NCBI RefSeq assembly: GCF_006476605.1
Contig: NZ_ML636807.1
Coordinates: 1-64,000, forward strand
Reading direction: 5' to 3'
Source of the DNA: Brucella gallinifaecis
GTDB taxonomy: Bacteria; Pseudomonadota; Alphaproteobacteria; Rhizobiales; Rhizobiaceae
DNA length: 64,000 nucleotides
The position numbers and the translations under genes are program-made. Position 1 is the stretch's first letter, and each line of letters begins with the position of its first letter. The notes under the pieces were generated by a model. That model was not told the origin of the DNA. It saw nothing but the letters and a program-made list of their open reading frames with translations, and did no database searches. Shown piece after piece: positions 38,171 through 50,533 of the stretch.

Positions 38171-39037
38171 ATGCGAAAAATCAGGCGTTTTCTCCGGCAG
38201 ATCACCTTCGATGTTTATAATCATTTCAGCAGCGATGATGGCTGGGCATTTGCCTCTCATATAGCGCTTTCAGGACTGATGGCGCTGTTCCCCTTTCTGA
38301 TATTTGCAACAACACTTGCCGGTTTTCTGGGCACCAAGGAATTTGCAAATAATGCCGTACATGTGGTTTTCGACATGTGGCCCTCCAATATCGCAGCCCC
38401 CATTGCCAATGAGGTGATGAATGTCCTGACGGTTCAGCGCAGAGGGCTTCTGACGATGAGTGTGATCGCCGCCGCCTATTTTGCCTCTAACGGTGTGGAA
38501 GCGCTTCGCATGTCACTCAATCGCGCCTATCGCGTAACCGACCAGCGCTCGATTATTTTCTGTCGCCTGCAAAGCCTTGGCTTCGTGCTTATCGGGACAA
38601 TCAGCCTGATGGCGATCAGCTTTCTGCTGGTTCTTGCTCCGCTTGCTGTGCGTCTGGCCGAACAATGGTTTCCCGACATTGCACCCTTCACCGGCACAAT
38701 CGCTATCTGGCGCTATACGATTACTGTCATCGTTCTGGTGCTGGCACTATTCATGGTACATATATGGCTGCCTGCCGGAAAACGCCGCATCAGCGACATT
38801 CTCCCCGGCATCGGCATCACCTTGATTGCATGGCTGGCCGCCGCAACTGCCTTTGCAAAATATCTCGAAACATTTGCAAACTATGTCACCACCTATGCAG
38901 GTCTTGCCTCTATCATGGTGGCAATCGTGTTTCTCTATATGCTTTCAGCGATCTTCATTATCGGTGCAGAAATCAACGCAGCAATCATGATCTTCCGCAA
39001 ACGGGAACAACAACCCGAACTTATCGACGCAAGGTAG
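38171..39037 (+). CDS. YihY/BrkB family inner-membrane protein
   Basis: A 288-residue protein with five or six membrane helices. SDDGWAFASHIALSGLMALFPFLIF and YFASNGVEALRMSLNRAYRV are typical of the YihY family, including members once mis-annotated as RNase BN. The function is unsettled. I start at 38171 after AAGGA; the frame extends to an ATG at 38141. Its stop lies immediately against the stop of the convergent EamA gene. Confidence 0.88.
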   Translation: MRKIRRFLRQITFDVYNHFSSDDGWAFASHIALSGLMALFPFLIFATTLAGFLGTKEFANNAVHVVFDMWPSNIAAPIANEVMNVLTVQRRGLLTMSVIAAAYFASNGVEALRMSLNRAYRVTDQRSIIFCRLQSLGFVLIGTISLMAISFLLVLAPLAVRLAEQWFPDIAPFTGTIAIWRYTITVIVLVLALFMVHIWLPAGKRRISDILPGIGITLIAWLAAATAFAKYLETFANYVTTYAGLASIMVAIVFLYMLSAIFIIGAEINAAIMIFRKREQQPELIDAR

Positions 39038-39055
39038 TTATCGACGCAGGGTAGT
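39022..39055. repeat. 17-bp tandem duplication at a convergent gene junction
   Basis: TATCGACGCAAGGTAGT is followed directly by TATCGACGCAGGGTAGT, one mismatch in 17. The junction of the two gene ends falls inside the duplication: one unit encodes the end of YihY, the other the end of the EamA protein on the opposite strand. Confidence 0.85.
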
Positions 39056-39895
39056 CAGGGCCACACCAAGTGTCGTTACGACCATGCCGGCAATCTGAAT
39101 GGGACCAAGCGTTTCCCCGAAAATCAGATAGGCCATGATCGCAGCAGTACCTGGCACCAGATAAAAAAGTGATGCGACCTTCGACATCGCGCCTTCGCGG
39201 ATCATCACCAGCAGCGCCAGAATTGCACCGATGGAAATCGCAAGCGTCAACCAGACCAGCGCAAAGATCATCGGCGGCGACCAGACCATAATCCGTGTTT
39301 CAAATGCAAAAGCACAAATTGCAGTCATTGCTGCGGCAGCAATATATTGCACTGCCGTCCCGGTTTTAATATCCGCAGCCGTGCCAAAACGCTTCTGCCA
39401 GACTGTGCCGGTGCTGATCGCAAGAACAGCAATAAAAGCTGCCAGCAGGCTTTGCGGATCAACACCGCTATGGCCCGAAAATTTAGGCCAGACCACCATC
39501 GTCACCCCAAGAAAGCCGATGAGTAACCCCAGCCATTGACGCCCGCTGGCCCGCTCTCCTAGCAGAACTGCCGCAATCAGCGTAGTCAGCATGGGTTGCA
39601 GCCCGGCAACAAGCCCGGACATTCCCGCTGGCAAACCATGATGCACGGCCCAGAAAAGCGCTGAAAGATAACCCCCATGGATGAGGCAGCCGACAATTGC
39701 CGCATTGAGTAATATTTTGCCTCTTGGCCAGACACTGCGACTTGCCATTGCCCATATGATCATGATGAGAGCTGCAATAGAAAACCGCACCGCCATGAAG
39801 CTGAACGGTTCTGCATAGGGCATGGAAAGCCCTGCCCCGATAAAGCCGGTGGCCCAGAGCAGCACAAACATGATCGGGAAATAGCGGGTGGCCAT
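39038..39895 (-). CDS. EamA family (DMT) transporter
   Basis: A 285-residue protein with about ten hydrophobic helices and two EamA repeats, of the drug/metabolite transporter superfamily. It starts YFPIMFVLLWATGFIGAGLSMPYA. Substrate not predictable. It ends right against the YihY gene; the two stop codons abut without a base between. Confidence 0.9.
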   Translation of the reverse strand: MATRYFPIMFVLLWATGFIGAGLSMPYAEPFSFMAVRFSIAALIMIIWAMASRSVWPRGKILLNAAIVGCLIHGGYLSALFWAVHHGLPAGMSGLVAGLQPMLTTLIAAVLLGERASGRQWLGLLIGFLGVTMVVWPKFSGHSGVDPQSLLAAFIAVLAISTGTVWQKRFGTAADIKTGTAVQYIAAAAMTAICAFAFETRIMVWSPPMIFALVWLTLAISIGAILALLVMIREGAMSKVASLFYLVPGTAAIMAYLIFGETLGPIQIAGMVVTTLGVALTTLRR

Positions 39896-40010
39896 GATGC
39901 AGACGTTCCTGTTTTCTTCCCTCTAATCCCGTTGCATCCATTAAGCTATCGCATAAATCTGATTGCTATGATCAATTTGCCAAATGGCTTACTTCTGCCT
40001 ATGAAACCTC

Positions 40011-40496
40011 ATGGATATTCAGAACGATACAATCCGCATTTTTGTTGATGCCGACGCCTGCCCCGTAAAGGCGGAAGTCTACCGTGTTGCCGAAAGGCAC
40101 AATCTGCCTGTTGTGCTGGTCGCCAACAGCTATATCGCCATACCGCGTGATGCAGAACGTGTGGAACGGGTGATTGTCTCTGACAAGCTTGATGCAGCCG
40201 ATGACTGGATTGCTGAAAACTCCCGACCCGGAATTATTGTGATTACGGCAGATATTCCGCTTGTGAGCCGGTCGATTGAAATGGGTGCATCGGTCATCGC
40301 ACCCAATGGCAAGGTTCATACGGCAAGCACCATCGGCAACACACTTGCAACGCGCAATCTGATGGATTCACTGCGCTCCGCAGGCGAGACCACGCGCGGA
40401 CCGGCCCCCTTTTCTCCCAGGGACCGTTCGGCATTTCTGTCAGCCCTTGAACTGGCAATCGTCCAGCTCAAGCGCTCCGGCTTTAAATCAGCTTGA
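40011..40496 (+). CDS. YaiI/YqxD family (DUF188) protein
   Basis: A 161-residue soluble protein, UPF0178. The start [27 protein letters not shown] and the [24 protein letters not shown] block are characteristic; the conserved aspartates suggest a PIN-like nuclease fold. No function has been settled for the family. Its final codons overlap the convergent LysE gene by nine bases. Confidence 0.93.
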   Translation: MDIQNDTIRIFVDADACPVKAEVYRVAERHNLPVVLVANSYIAIPRDAERVERVIVSDKLDAADDWIAENSRPGIIVITADIPLVSRSIEMGASVIAPNGKVHTASTIGNTLATRNLMDSLRSAGETTRGPAPFSPRDRSAFLSALELAIVQLKRSGFKSA

Positions 40497-41108
40497 TCGG
40501 ATAGAGGCTGTTGCAACACCAGCCCCGATCAACATTGTTCCACCGGCCCGATTGAAAATGCGCAAAGCACGCTCATTGGCAAAGAAACGACGGGCGCGCG
40601 TGGCAATCAGCGCATAAGCAAAGGCATTGAGAAATGCCAGCACAAGGAACGTCGTTTCAAAGACCAGCATCTGCGTCATGAAATCCCGATGCGGGCTCAG
40701 GAACTGCGGCAGGAAAGCCACAAAAAAGGTAATGCTTTTGGGATTTAGCGCCGTCACCAGCCATGCATGAAGCAGCATCCGCACTGGCTTCACCTCATCG
40801 TGCCGCGCTTTGGCGTCCATTTTGCCACCGGCCCGAAACAATTTTATACCCAGCCAGATGAGATAGGCAGCACCAACCCATTTCACGACAGTAAATATTG
40901 TCGCCGACGTGGCGAGAAGTGCACCGACCCCCAGCATGGACAGCGTCATGGCGGTAAAATCACCAAGCGCCACACCGATTGCCATGGGGAGAGCTGCTTT
41001 CCAGCCCTGACCAAGCGCATAGGAGACCACCAGCAAAATCGTTGGTCCCGGAATAATCAAAAGCACAATGGATGCAGCAGAAAATGCCAGCCAGACTTCC
41101 ATACTCAT
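40488..41108 (-). CDS. LysE/RhtB family amino-acid exporter
   Basis: A 206-residue protein with six hydrophobic segments, the conserved start [24 protein letters not shown] and a central NPKSITFF motif. Members export amino acids such as homoserine, threonine or leucine. It overlaps the convergent YaiI gene by nine bases. Confidence 0.92.
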   Translation of the reverse strand: MSMEVWLAFSAASIVLLIIPGPTILLVVSYALGQGWKAALPMAIGVALGDFTAMTLSMLGVGALLATSATIFTVVKWVGAAYLIWLGIKLFRAGGKMDAKARHDEVKPVRMLLHAWLVTALNPKSITFFVAFLPQFLSPHRDFMTQMLVFETTFLVLAFLNAFAYALIATRARRFFANERALRIFNRAGGTMLIGAGVATASIRSS

Positions 41109-41163
41109 CTGTAATATCCCCTTTATAGAAAGAAGGAAGCCACCAAATGAGATATTTGTCTAT

Positions 41164-43294
<2,131 letters not shown>

Positions 43295-43394
43295 GCTGAC
43301 AATCAAAGTGAAGTCACTGTTAAAGGAGTGATTTCACTTTCTGACATTTTGGGTTAGACCTGACCCATAGGACAATTTCCGGGAACCAAAGCAG

Positions 43395-43577
43395 ATGACA
43401 GGCCGCTCCGCCATTTCTTCCGTGCTTCTGATAACAGCTCTTGCTGCTACTCTTTCCGCTTGCGGTCGAGCAGGTCCGCTTGAACCGCCACCTGCGCAGA
43501 TGATCACCAATGAGCAGGGCCGAACGGTCGAGAAACCGAAGGAAGACAAGCCCTTCATCCTCGACAAAATCCTCTAA
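43395..43577 (+). CDS. LptM-like small lipoprotein
   Basis: A 60-residue protein with a signal peptide ending in the lipobox LSAC (Cys 23), followed by GRAGPLEPPP, the signature of the LptM/YifL family. In E. coli LptM helps assemble the LptDE complex that exports lipopolysaccharide. In many Proteobacteria, as here, it is encoded between argH and lysA or just upstream of lysA. Confidence 0.87.
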   Translation: MTGRSAISSVLLITALAATLSACGRAGPLEPPPAQMITNEQGRTVEKPKEDKPFILDKIL

Positions 43578-43604
43578 TTCCTGATCAAGCAGGGACTGTT
43601 TCCC

Positions 43605-44870
43605 GTGAATCATTTCGAATATCGCAACGGCATTCTGCACGCCGAAAATCTGAGCCTGCCTGAAATTGCGCAGCATGTCGGCACGCCCTTCTATGTCTAT
43701 TCCCGCGCAACCATCGAGCGTCATTTCCGCGTTTTCAGCGAAGCTTTCGCTGACATGGATACGCTGGTGACATATGCGTTGAAGGCCAATTCTAATCTCG
43801 CTGTGCTTAAAACCCTCGCCAGGCTTGGCGCAGGCGCTGACACGGTTTCAGAAGGCGAGATTCGCCGCGCCTTGGCCGCAGGCATTCCGGCCAGCAAAAT
43901 CGTATTCTCCGGCGTTGGCAAAACTCCGCGCGAAATGGATTTTGCGCTTGATACAGGCATTTACTGCTTCAATGTCGAATCTGAACCTGAGCTTGAAATT
44001 CTTTCTGCCCGTGCAGTGAAAGCGGGCAAGGTTGCATCAGTCTCGCTACGCATCAATCCGGACGTCGATGCCAAGACCCATGCCAAAATCTCGACCGGAA
44101 AATCGGAAAATAAATTCGGCATTCCACGCATAAAAGCCCGTCAGGCCTATGCGCGTGCAGCAAGCCTGCCCGGTATCGACGTTGTTGGCATTGACATGCA
44201 TATCGGAAGCCAGATCATTGATCTTGAGCCTTTCGACAGTGCTTTTGCACTCATGGCGCAGCTTGTGCAGGAATTGCAGGCCGATGGCCACAATCTGCGC
44301 CATGTCGATGTCGGTGGTGGTTTGGGCATTCCTTATCGTACCGATAACAATCCGCCGCCACTGCCGGTTGCCTATGCGCAAATCGTTGCGAAACACATCA
44401 AGCCGCTCGGCCTCAAGACCGTATTTGAGCCGGGCCGTCTGATCGTCGGCAATGCCGGTCTTCTGGTGACAGAAGTAATTTTCGTCAAAGAAGGTGACGC
44501 CAAGAACTTCATCATCGTTGATGCGGCGATGAATGACCTCATTCGTCCGACCCTTTATGAGGCTTTCCACGACATCAAGCCTGTCATCGAAACCAGGGAT
44601 AATGCCCCGCGCATTCGTGCCGATTTTGTTGGACCCGTCTGTGAAACCGGCGACTATCTCGGCCTTGACCGTGAAGTGGCAAAACCCGCTCCCGGCGATC
44701 TGATTGCGGTTTGCACAACGGGTGCTTATGGCGCGGTTCTGTCGAGCACCTACAACAGCCGCCTTCTGATCCCGGAAGTGCTGGTGGATGGTGATCGCTA
44801 TCACGTCATTCGTCCACGCCGGACCTATGAAGAGCTTTTGGCACTCGATTCTGTACCGGACTGGCTATAA
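43605..44870 (+). CDS. lysA: Diaminopimelate decarboxylase
   Basis: PLP enzyme converting meso-diaminopimelate to lysine. The 421-residue protein has the PLP Lys60 in LVTYALKANSN, the KIVFSGVGKT and HVDVGGGLGIPY blocks, EPGRLIVGNAG and the catalytic C-D pair in GPVCETGDYLG. The start is a GTG behind AGGGA. lysC is 30 kb upstream. Palindromic repeats begin immediately after the stop codon. Confidence 0.96.
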   Translation: MNHFEYRNGILHAENLSLPEIAQHVGTPFYVYSRATIERHFRVFSEAFADMDTLVTYALKANSNLAVLKTLARLGAGADTVSEGEIRRALAAGIPASKIVFSGVGKTPREMDFALDTGIYCFNVESEPELEILSARAVKAGKVASVSLRINPDVDAKTHAKISTGKSENKFGIPRIKARQAYARAASLPGIDVVGIDMHIGSQIIDLEPFDSAFALMAQLVQELQADGHNLRHVDVGGGLGIPYRTDNNPPPLPVAYAQIVAKHIKPLGLKTVFEPGRLIVGNAGLLVTEVIFVKEGDAKNFIIVDAAMNDLIRPTLYEAFHDIKPVIETRDNAPRIRADFVGPVCETGDYLGLDREVAKPAPGDLIAVCTTGAYGAVLSSTYNSRLLIPEVLVDGDRYHVIRPRRTYEELLALDSVPDWL

Positions 44871-44970
44871 GCGCATCCCGAAAAATGTGAAGCGGTTTTC
44901 GGATAAGATGCGCGTTAAAAACAATGATTAGAGCGCCAATCTGATTTAATCAGATCAAAACGCGCTCTAA
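44871..44970. repeat. Two adjoining palindromic repeats after lysA
   Basis: The first starts right after the stop: GCGCATC (44871-44877) pairs with GATGCGC (44907-44913) around the AAGCGGTTTTCGG core. The second has arms TTAGAGCG (44928-44935) and CGCTCTAA (44963-44970) enclosing an inner ATCTGATT/AATCAGAT hairpin. They may act as the lysA terminator. They belong to the small dispersed palindrome families of Rhizobiales. Confidence 0.75.
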
Positions 44971-45052
44971 TTAAGACCATAGCCTCGTCTTTGCCATGAT
45001 GCGTGTTATTCTGTGAATACAACACAAACGTCACACGCATCAGAAAGCCCCG

Positions 45053-47680
45053 ATGACACAGCAAAGAAAAGACAGCAAGGACTTGCCAAACCGCAAGCGC
45101 GATGCGTTTTTCAAGCTGTTTTCCGGTGAAGATGCAGCACTCAGGCGCTTGCGTCTGCAAAGTTTTTTGACCCTCAGTTTCGAGCGGCTATGGCCGCTTA
45201 TCTTGCCACTGATTCTGCTGATTGCACTTTTTGCAAGCTTAAGCTGGCTTGGCCTTTTTGCGCTGATGCCGCGCTGGTTGCATATTGCGGTGCTCGGACT
45301 GTTTGGCCTTGCAGGCATTATTGCCCTTTATCTGCCTTTTCGTTTTAAACGGCCTGATGAAAATGCAATCACCACCCGCATTGAAGATGTAAACGGGCTG
45401 ATCCATGAACCGCTGGCTGTCCAAAGCTGGGAAATGGCAACAGGAAACAATGATCCGTTTGCCTTAGCACTTTGGCACGAACATAAGCGCCGCATGGCCG
45501 AACGGCTTAAAAACCTGCAATCGGGTATTCCGCGCCCGCATATTCCAGAACGCGACCCTCTTGCATTGCGTGCAATCGTAGCACTGCTGTTTGTGACCGC
45601 CGCAGCTTTTAGTATCAGCCCGAATAGCGGCCATATTTCTGATGCTTTCAACATTCGGACAGGGTCGCCATCATCAGTTACGCGTATTGATGCATGGGTA
45701 ACACCACCCCAATATACCGGACGCGCACCAATATTCCTCAGCACGACATTGGATGAAGCGAATGTCGAAAAGCCAATCACGGTGCCACAAGGCAGCATCG
45801 TCAATATTCGTATTATTGGCGGCGGTTCTGAACGACTGACCACGACGGATTCAACCGGCCACCGCAGTGAAATAAAGCCCGTCTTGCCCAAAGAAGACGA
45901 AACACAAGGAACGCTTGCCGATAAAAGCCGTAGCTTCCGTTACGATCTTCAACAGGACCAGACCCTGACACTGTCCGGCATCAATATGCGCTGGACATTT
46001 GCGGTAACGCCCGACAATCCTCCAAGCATCCATTTTACCAAAGAGCCCGGCCATGCACTCAATGGCACCTTGCAGCTCGCCTACGAAATTTCCGATGATT
46101 ATGGTGCGATCAAAGCCTATGGAGAGATCGTTCCGCTCGATATCGACCATGAAGACGAAGAAACAGCGCCTCTCTATGATGCGCCGGACCTGCCGCTCGC
46201 CCTGCCGCGTCGTGGGACAAAGGAAGCAAGCACATCCAAAGACCTGACCCAGCACCCATGGGCTGGTCAAAAAGTTGCGCTGACACTTGTTGCAACCGAT
46301 GCCGCAGGCAAATTCGGACGCAGTGAGACAAAGATCATTACTCTTCCCGAGCGTCCTTTCTCCAATCCGCTGGCAAAGGCTGTTGCAGAGCAGCGCCGGA
46401 TACTGGCGCTTGATGCCACTCAGCGTGATCATGTCCGCGATATGCTTTCAGCGCTGATGATCCGCCCGGAAGAGACGATCAAGGACAAGGCCCATTATCT
46501 TGGTCTCGTGACGATCCGCACCCGCTTACGGCTTGCAACCGGCGACGATGCACTGCGCGATACGGCAGACTATATGTGGCAGGTGGCACTGGGCATTGAA
46601 GACGGCAATCTTTCAGCAGCCGAAAAGCGCCTGCGTCAGGCGCAGGAAGCTTTGCGCAATGCCTTGCAGAATGGCGCCTCGCAGGAAGAGATCGAAAAGC
46701 TGACTGCACAATTGCGCGAGGCAATGCAGCAATTCCTGCATGAATTTGCCCAGCGCCAGCAACAGAATCCAAATGCCCGCAATCAGCCAATGGACCCGAA
46801 TACGCGCATGCTGACCGACAAGGATTTGGCACGGATGATGGACCAGATTGAAAATCTGGCCCGTCAGGGATCGCGTGATCAGGCAGAACAGCTTCTGTCG
46901 CAATTGCAGGACATGATGAACAATCTGCAAATGGGGCAACAGTCTCAAGCAGGTCAGCAAGGCCAGGGTCAGGGTCAGGCTAGTCCTATGCAACAGCAGA
47001 TGAACAAGCTGGGCGATCTGATGCGCCGTCAGCAGCAGATGATGAACGAGACCTTCAAACTCGATCAGCAGATGCAGCAGCAGCTATATGGCAATGGTCT
47101 ATTTGGCGATGAAGATATGCTGCCGGGTGATGATGGAACCATTGCGCAAGGCGAATCGCAGCAAGGCGGCCAGTCCGGTGAAACCTCATCGGAAATGGCT
47201 GAAGCCATGCGCAGGCTGCAACAACAGCAACAGGCCCTTCAGCAGGAACTGAAGAAATTTGGCGAAGACCTGAAAGATATGGGCATAGACCCCAATAAGG
47301 ATTTCTCCGAAGCGGGTAAATCCATGGGAAATGCCGCCGATGCTCTTGGTCGCAGCGAAAGCACTGAAGCTGGCGACCAGCAGGGAAATGCGCTCGAAGC
47401 TCTGCGCCGCGGTGGTCGTGATATGATGCAGCAAATGCAGCAGGCCATGGGACAGGATGGTCAGGGCCAGAGCGGACAACAGGGGCAGAATGGCCGTGAT
47501 CCACTCGGCCGTCAGCAGGGTAGCAACGGCATGTCTATTGACAATGGCGTCAAGGTTCCGGGCGAAATTGATATTCAACGCGCCCGTGAAATCCTCGATG
47601 CAATCCGCCGCAAGCTCGGCGACGCACTGACACCACAGATGGAGAAGGAATATCTCCAGCGATTGCTGCAGTTCGATTAG
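45053..47680 (+). CDS. TIGR02302 family (DUF4175) membrane protein
   Basis: An 875-residue protein with two N-terminal membrane helices (about 38-62 and 70-95), a large central region (about 100-600) with repeated beta-rich phrases such as WVTPPQYTGRAP, and a C-terminal half that is strikingly Gln/Met-rich with coiled-coil character (QQQQALQQELKKFGEDLKDM). It ends in KVPGEIDIQRAREILDAIRRKLGD. The family is confined to Alphaproteobacteria as far as I know; its function is not established, although homologues have been linked to cell-envelope integrity. Confidence 0.88.
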   Translation: MTQQRKDSKDLPNRKRDAFFKLFSGEDAALRRLRLQSFLTLSFERLWPLILPLILLIALFASLSWLGLFALMPRWLHIAVLGLFGLAGIIALYLPFRFKRPDENAITTRIEDVNGLIHEPLAVQSWEMATGNNDPFALALWHEHKRRMAERLKNLQSGIPRPHIPERDPLALRAIVALLFVTAAAFSISPNSGHISDAFNIRTGSPSSVTRIDAWVTPPQYTGRAPIFLSTTLDEANVEKPITVPQGSIVNIRIIGGGSERLTTTDSTGHRSEIKPVLPKEDETQGTLADKSRSFRYDLQQDQTLTLSGINMRWTFAVTPDNPPSIHFTKEPGHALNGTLQLAYEISDDYGAIKAYGEIVPLDIDHEDEETAPLYDAPDLPLALPRRGTKEASTSKDLTQHPWAGQKVALTLVATDAAGKFGRSETKIITLPERPFSNPLAKAVAEQRRILALDATQRDHVRDMLSALMIRPEETIKDKAHYLGLVTIRTRLRLATGDDALRDTADYMWQVALGIEDGNLSAAEKRLRQAQEALRNALQNGASQEEIEKLTAQLREAMQQFLHEFAQRQQQNPNARNQPMDPNTRMLTDKDLARMMDQIENLARQGSRDQAEQLLSQLQDMMNNLQMGQQSQAGQQGQGQGQASPMQQQMNKLGDLMRRQQQMMNETFKLDQQMQQQLYGNGLFGDEDMLPGDDGTIAQGESQQGGQSGETSSEMAEAMRRLQQQQQALQQELKKFGEDLKDMGIDPNKDFSEAGKSMGNAADALGRSESTEAGDQQGNALEALRRGGRDMMQQMQQAMGQDGQGQSGQQGQNGRDPLGRQQGSNGMSIDNGVKVPGEIDIQRAREILDAIRRKLGDALTPQMEKEYLQRLLQFD

Positions 47681-47740
47681 GCTTACTCACCCGACTTTGG
47701 CAGCATATGCCACTAGCCGCGGGAGATTTTGGTTATAACG

Positions 47741-47842
47741 TGCCGAAAATAGTGATTTGCGAGAACCGGAGCGGAATGTACTTTTCGTACATGAGCACCG
47801 GAAGCATAGCAAAGCGCTATTTGCAGGCCGTTAGAGCCGAAA
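47741..47842. repeat. Dispersed repeat E, long copy
   Basis: Shares the order GCCGAAAATAGTGAT, GAGAACCGGAGCG, TATTTGCAGGCC, and a final GCCGAAAT with 20527-20600. It adds a hairpin ATGTAC/GTACAT (47776-47792) and AGCACCGGAAGC. It lies between the TIGR02302 gene and the convergent hpt gene. Confidence 0.7.
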
Positions 47843-47850
47843 TCTCAAGG

Positions 47851-48387
47851 TTAGTCACGGACATGTCCCACATAGGGCAACTGCCGAAACGAATGGGCAA
47901 CATCCATGCCATAACCGACGACAAAATAGTCGGGGCATTCAAACGCCACGAAATCGGCATCAAGATCGACCTTGCGACGCACGCTCTTGTCGAGAAGGAC
48001 AGCGATGCTGACACTGCGTGCTCCGCGTTCAAGCATCAGTTCACGCACGAATTTGAGAGTCTTGCCTGATTCGAGAATATCATCGATCAACAAAACATCA
48101 CGGTCTTTCACATCGCTGTCGATGTCACGCAACAGGCGCACTTCGCTACTGGTCGTCCCCTTGCCATAGCTTGAAACGGTGATGAACTCGACATCCGGTT
48201 CAACACCGGCATCATGCATCGCGCGAATAAGATCGGCTGCAAAGATGAAAGACCCTTTGAGAATGGAAATCGTCAGCAGATTATGAAAATCGCGCCCGGC
48301 TATTTCTTTTGCCAGCGCGAGATTACGCGCAGCGATTTCCTCCGGGCTGAAAAGCACGTCAATGGTTTTGCCGCCTACCTGAGGCAT
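47851..48387 (-). CDS. hpt: Hypoxanthine phosphoribosyltransferase
   Basis: Salvages hypoxanthine or guanine with PRPP. The 178-residue protein has the PRPP loop DVLLIDDILESGKTL and the SILKGSFIFAADLIRAMHDAGVEPD N-terminal block, and ends YGMDVAHSFRQLPYVGHVRD. Complete. Convergent with the TIGR02302 gene across repeat E. Confidence 0.95.
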   Translation of the reverse strand: MPQVGGKTIDVLFSPEEIAARNLALAKEIAGRDFHNLLTISILKGSFIFAADLIRAMHDAGVEPDVEFITVSSYGKGTTSSEVRLLRDIDSDVKDRDVLLIDDILESGKTLKFVRELMLERGARSVSIAVLLDKSVRRKVDLDADFVAFECPDYFVVGYGMDVAHSFRQLPYVGHVRD

Positions 48388-48544
48388 CTGCTACGTCTCC
48401 TGATTTATAAGCATAGTTGCTTCGAAAGGCACGCTCTATACCATGCTTTGAGAAAAATGTACCCTTTGCAGTGCACGAGTTTGAGAACAAGAGAATAGCG
48501 GATAATCATTTGCCATTTCATTGATTTGATATAGCGTGCCTGCC

Positions 48545-49312
48545 ATGCATACGGACATTATCGAACTGCGTTCCTTTTACGAAACCACTCTTGGCCACCT
48601 CGCCGAACGCTCCATTCGTATGGCGCTGGCAGCGCTGTGGGGGCATGTTCCGGGCGAAAGGCTTGTTGGTCTTGGCTATAGCCTTCCTTACCTTGATCGT
48701 TTCAGCGCTGATACGGAACGAAGCTTTGCTTTCATGCCTGCGGGACAGGGGGCCGTTGCATGGCCATCACCGGGCAAATCCAGCACTGCACTTGTCTTTG
48801 ATGAAGAATTGCCCTTGCCTGATTCTTCCATTGATCGCGTATTGATGGTGCACGCACTGGAATATTCTGAAAATGCTTCCGAAACGCTCAAGGAAATGTG
48901 GCGTGTGCTTGCTCCCAATGGACGCCTCGTCATTGTGGTTCCCAACCGGCGTGGCGTCTGGGCACGGCTTGATCGCACACCATTTGGCAGCGGTCGTCCT
49001 TATAGCCGCACACAATTGACCGCCCTGCTGCGCGAAGCCAATTTCAGCGTGAACACAATCAGCAATGCGCTGTATTTTCCGCCTGTAAAACGCCGCTGGA
49101 TGATGCGCCCCTGCATGGCTGCCGAAAAGATTGGCCGCAAACTGTGGCCGTTATTTTCCGGCGTTCTTGTAATTGAAGCACAAAAGCGTCTCTATCAGGG
49201 TCTGCCGGTTGCACAACGCTCCTCACGACGGGTTTTTGTCCCCGTTCTCGCTCCACAGGGAACGCCGGTCAGCGGTTTGAGAAAAACCACCTCGAAAGAA
49301 GCCAATAAATAG
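48545..49312 (+). CDS. Class I SAM-dependent methyltransferase
   Basis: A 255-residue protein with a reduced SAM site but a clear late methyltransferase block: DRVLMVHALEYSENASETLKEMWRVLAPNGRLVIVVPNRRG. The C-terminus is basic and Arg-rich (SSRRVFVPV). The substrate is unknown. No strong binding site decides the start; ATG 48545 is preferred over a GTG at 48536. Confidence 0.78.
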   Translation: MHTDIIELRSFYETTLGHLAERSIRMALAALWGHVPGERLVGLGYSLPYLDRFSADTERSFAFMPAGQGAVAWPSPGKSSTALVFDEELPLPDSSIDRVLMVHALEYSENASETLKEMWRVLAPNGRLVIVVPNRRGVWARLDRTPFGSGRPYSRTQLTALLREANFSVNTISNALYFPPVKRRWMMRPCMAAEKIGRKLWPLFSGVLVIEAQKRLYQGLPVAQRSSRRVFVPVLAPQGTPVSGLRKTTSKEANK

Positions 49313-49414
49313 CGCTAGAGTCCTTATGCCCAAGGTTTTTCTCGACTTGAACGCAGCAGCGGTTTATGCCCGCAACGTAACCTTAACATCAGTCCTTTTG
49401 GCGGAGCCAAAATC

Positions 49415-50533
49415 ATGACCAATATGCAAAATCTTTCCCGTCCCCAGCCTAAGTCCGGCCTGCTCGACATTGCAGCCTATGTGCCAGGCAAGGAACATGT
49501 AGAAGGCGTTGCAAAGGTCTATAAGCTTTCTTCCAATGAGACACCGATCGGACCCAGCCCCCATGCTGTGGAGGCCTATCGATATCTGGCCGATACACTC
49601 GCACTTTATCCCGATGGACAGGCAATTGCATTGCGTGAAGCAATTGCCGAGACGCAAGGGCTTAACATCGGCAATATCATCTGCGGCAATGGTTCGGATG
49701 AATTGCTGGGCCTGCTCTGCCAGACCTATCTTGCACCGGGTGATGAAGCCATCATCACTGAACACGGTTTTGCGGTTTACAAAATCCAGACCCTTGGCGC
49801 AGGCGCCACGCCTGTAACTGTGAAAGAAAAGAATGAGCGCATTGATGTCGATGCGATCCTTGCTGGTGTAACCCCACGCACAAAAATCGTGTTCATTGCC
49901 AATCCAGCCAATCCGACCGGCACCTATCTGCCATTTGAGGAAGTACGTCGTCTTCACGCCGGCCTGCCAAAGACTGTTCTGCTGGTGCTCGATGCTGCCT
50001 ATGCGGAATATGTTCGTCGCAATGATTATGAATCAGGTCTTGAGCTGGTCTCATCAAACGAAAATGTCGTCATGACCCGCACATTCTCAAAAATTCATGG
50101 TCTGCCGGGCCTGCGGATCGGCTGGATGTATGCACCATTGCACATCATTGATGCTGTGAACCGGATTCGCGGTCCCTTCAACATGAATGCGGCAGCAATT
50201 GCGGCAGGGGCTGCTGCGATCCGTGACCGTGCGCATGTGGTAAAGTCTGTCGAATACAATGAAAAATGGCTGACATGGCTGACGGATGAATTCACCAGGC
50301 TTGGGCTGCGCGTGACACCATCTGTCACCAACTTCCTGCTGATGCACTTCCCCGATGATGCTACCCATTCAGCGGATAAGGCTGACGAATGGCTTTGCAA
50401 GCGCGGTTATATTCTGCGCCGTGTGGGTAGCTACGGCTTCCCGAATGCACTGCGCATGACCGTCGGCACGGAAGAAGCCAATCGCGGTGTTGTCGCCGCT
50501 CTTATCGAGTTTTTAAAACAGAACAATGTCTGA
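49415..50533 (+). CDS. hisC: Histidinol-phosphate / aromatic aminotransferase HisC
   Basis: PLP aminotransferase of 372 residues: [35 protein letters not shown], the [17 protein letters not shown] lysine block and IRGPFNMN near residue 245. The pairing with tyrC (8-base overlap) suggests it serves both histidinol-phosphate and tyrosine/phenylalanine transamination, as in other bacteria with hisC next to prephenate dehydrogenase; this is inference. GGCGGAG lies before the ATG. Confidence 0.92.
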   Translation: MTNMQNLSRPQPKSGLLDIAAYVPGKEHVEGVAKVYKLSSNETPIGPSPHAVEAYRYLADTLALYPDGQAIALREAIAETQGLNIGNIICGNGSDELLGLLCQTYLAPGDEAIITEHGFAVYKIQTLGAGATPVTVKEKNERIDVDAILAGVTPRTKIVFIANPANPTGTYLPFEEVRRLHAGLPKTVLLVLDAAYAEYVRRNDYESGLELVSSNENVVMTRTFSKIHGLPGLRIGWMYAPLHIIDAVNRIRGPFNMNAAAIAAGAAAIRDRAHVVKSVEYNEKWLTWLTDEFTRLGLRVTPSVTNFLLMHFPDDATHSADKADEWLCKRGYILRRVGSYGFPNALRMTVGTEEANRGVVAALIEFLKQNNV

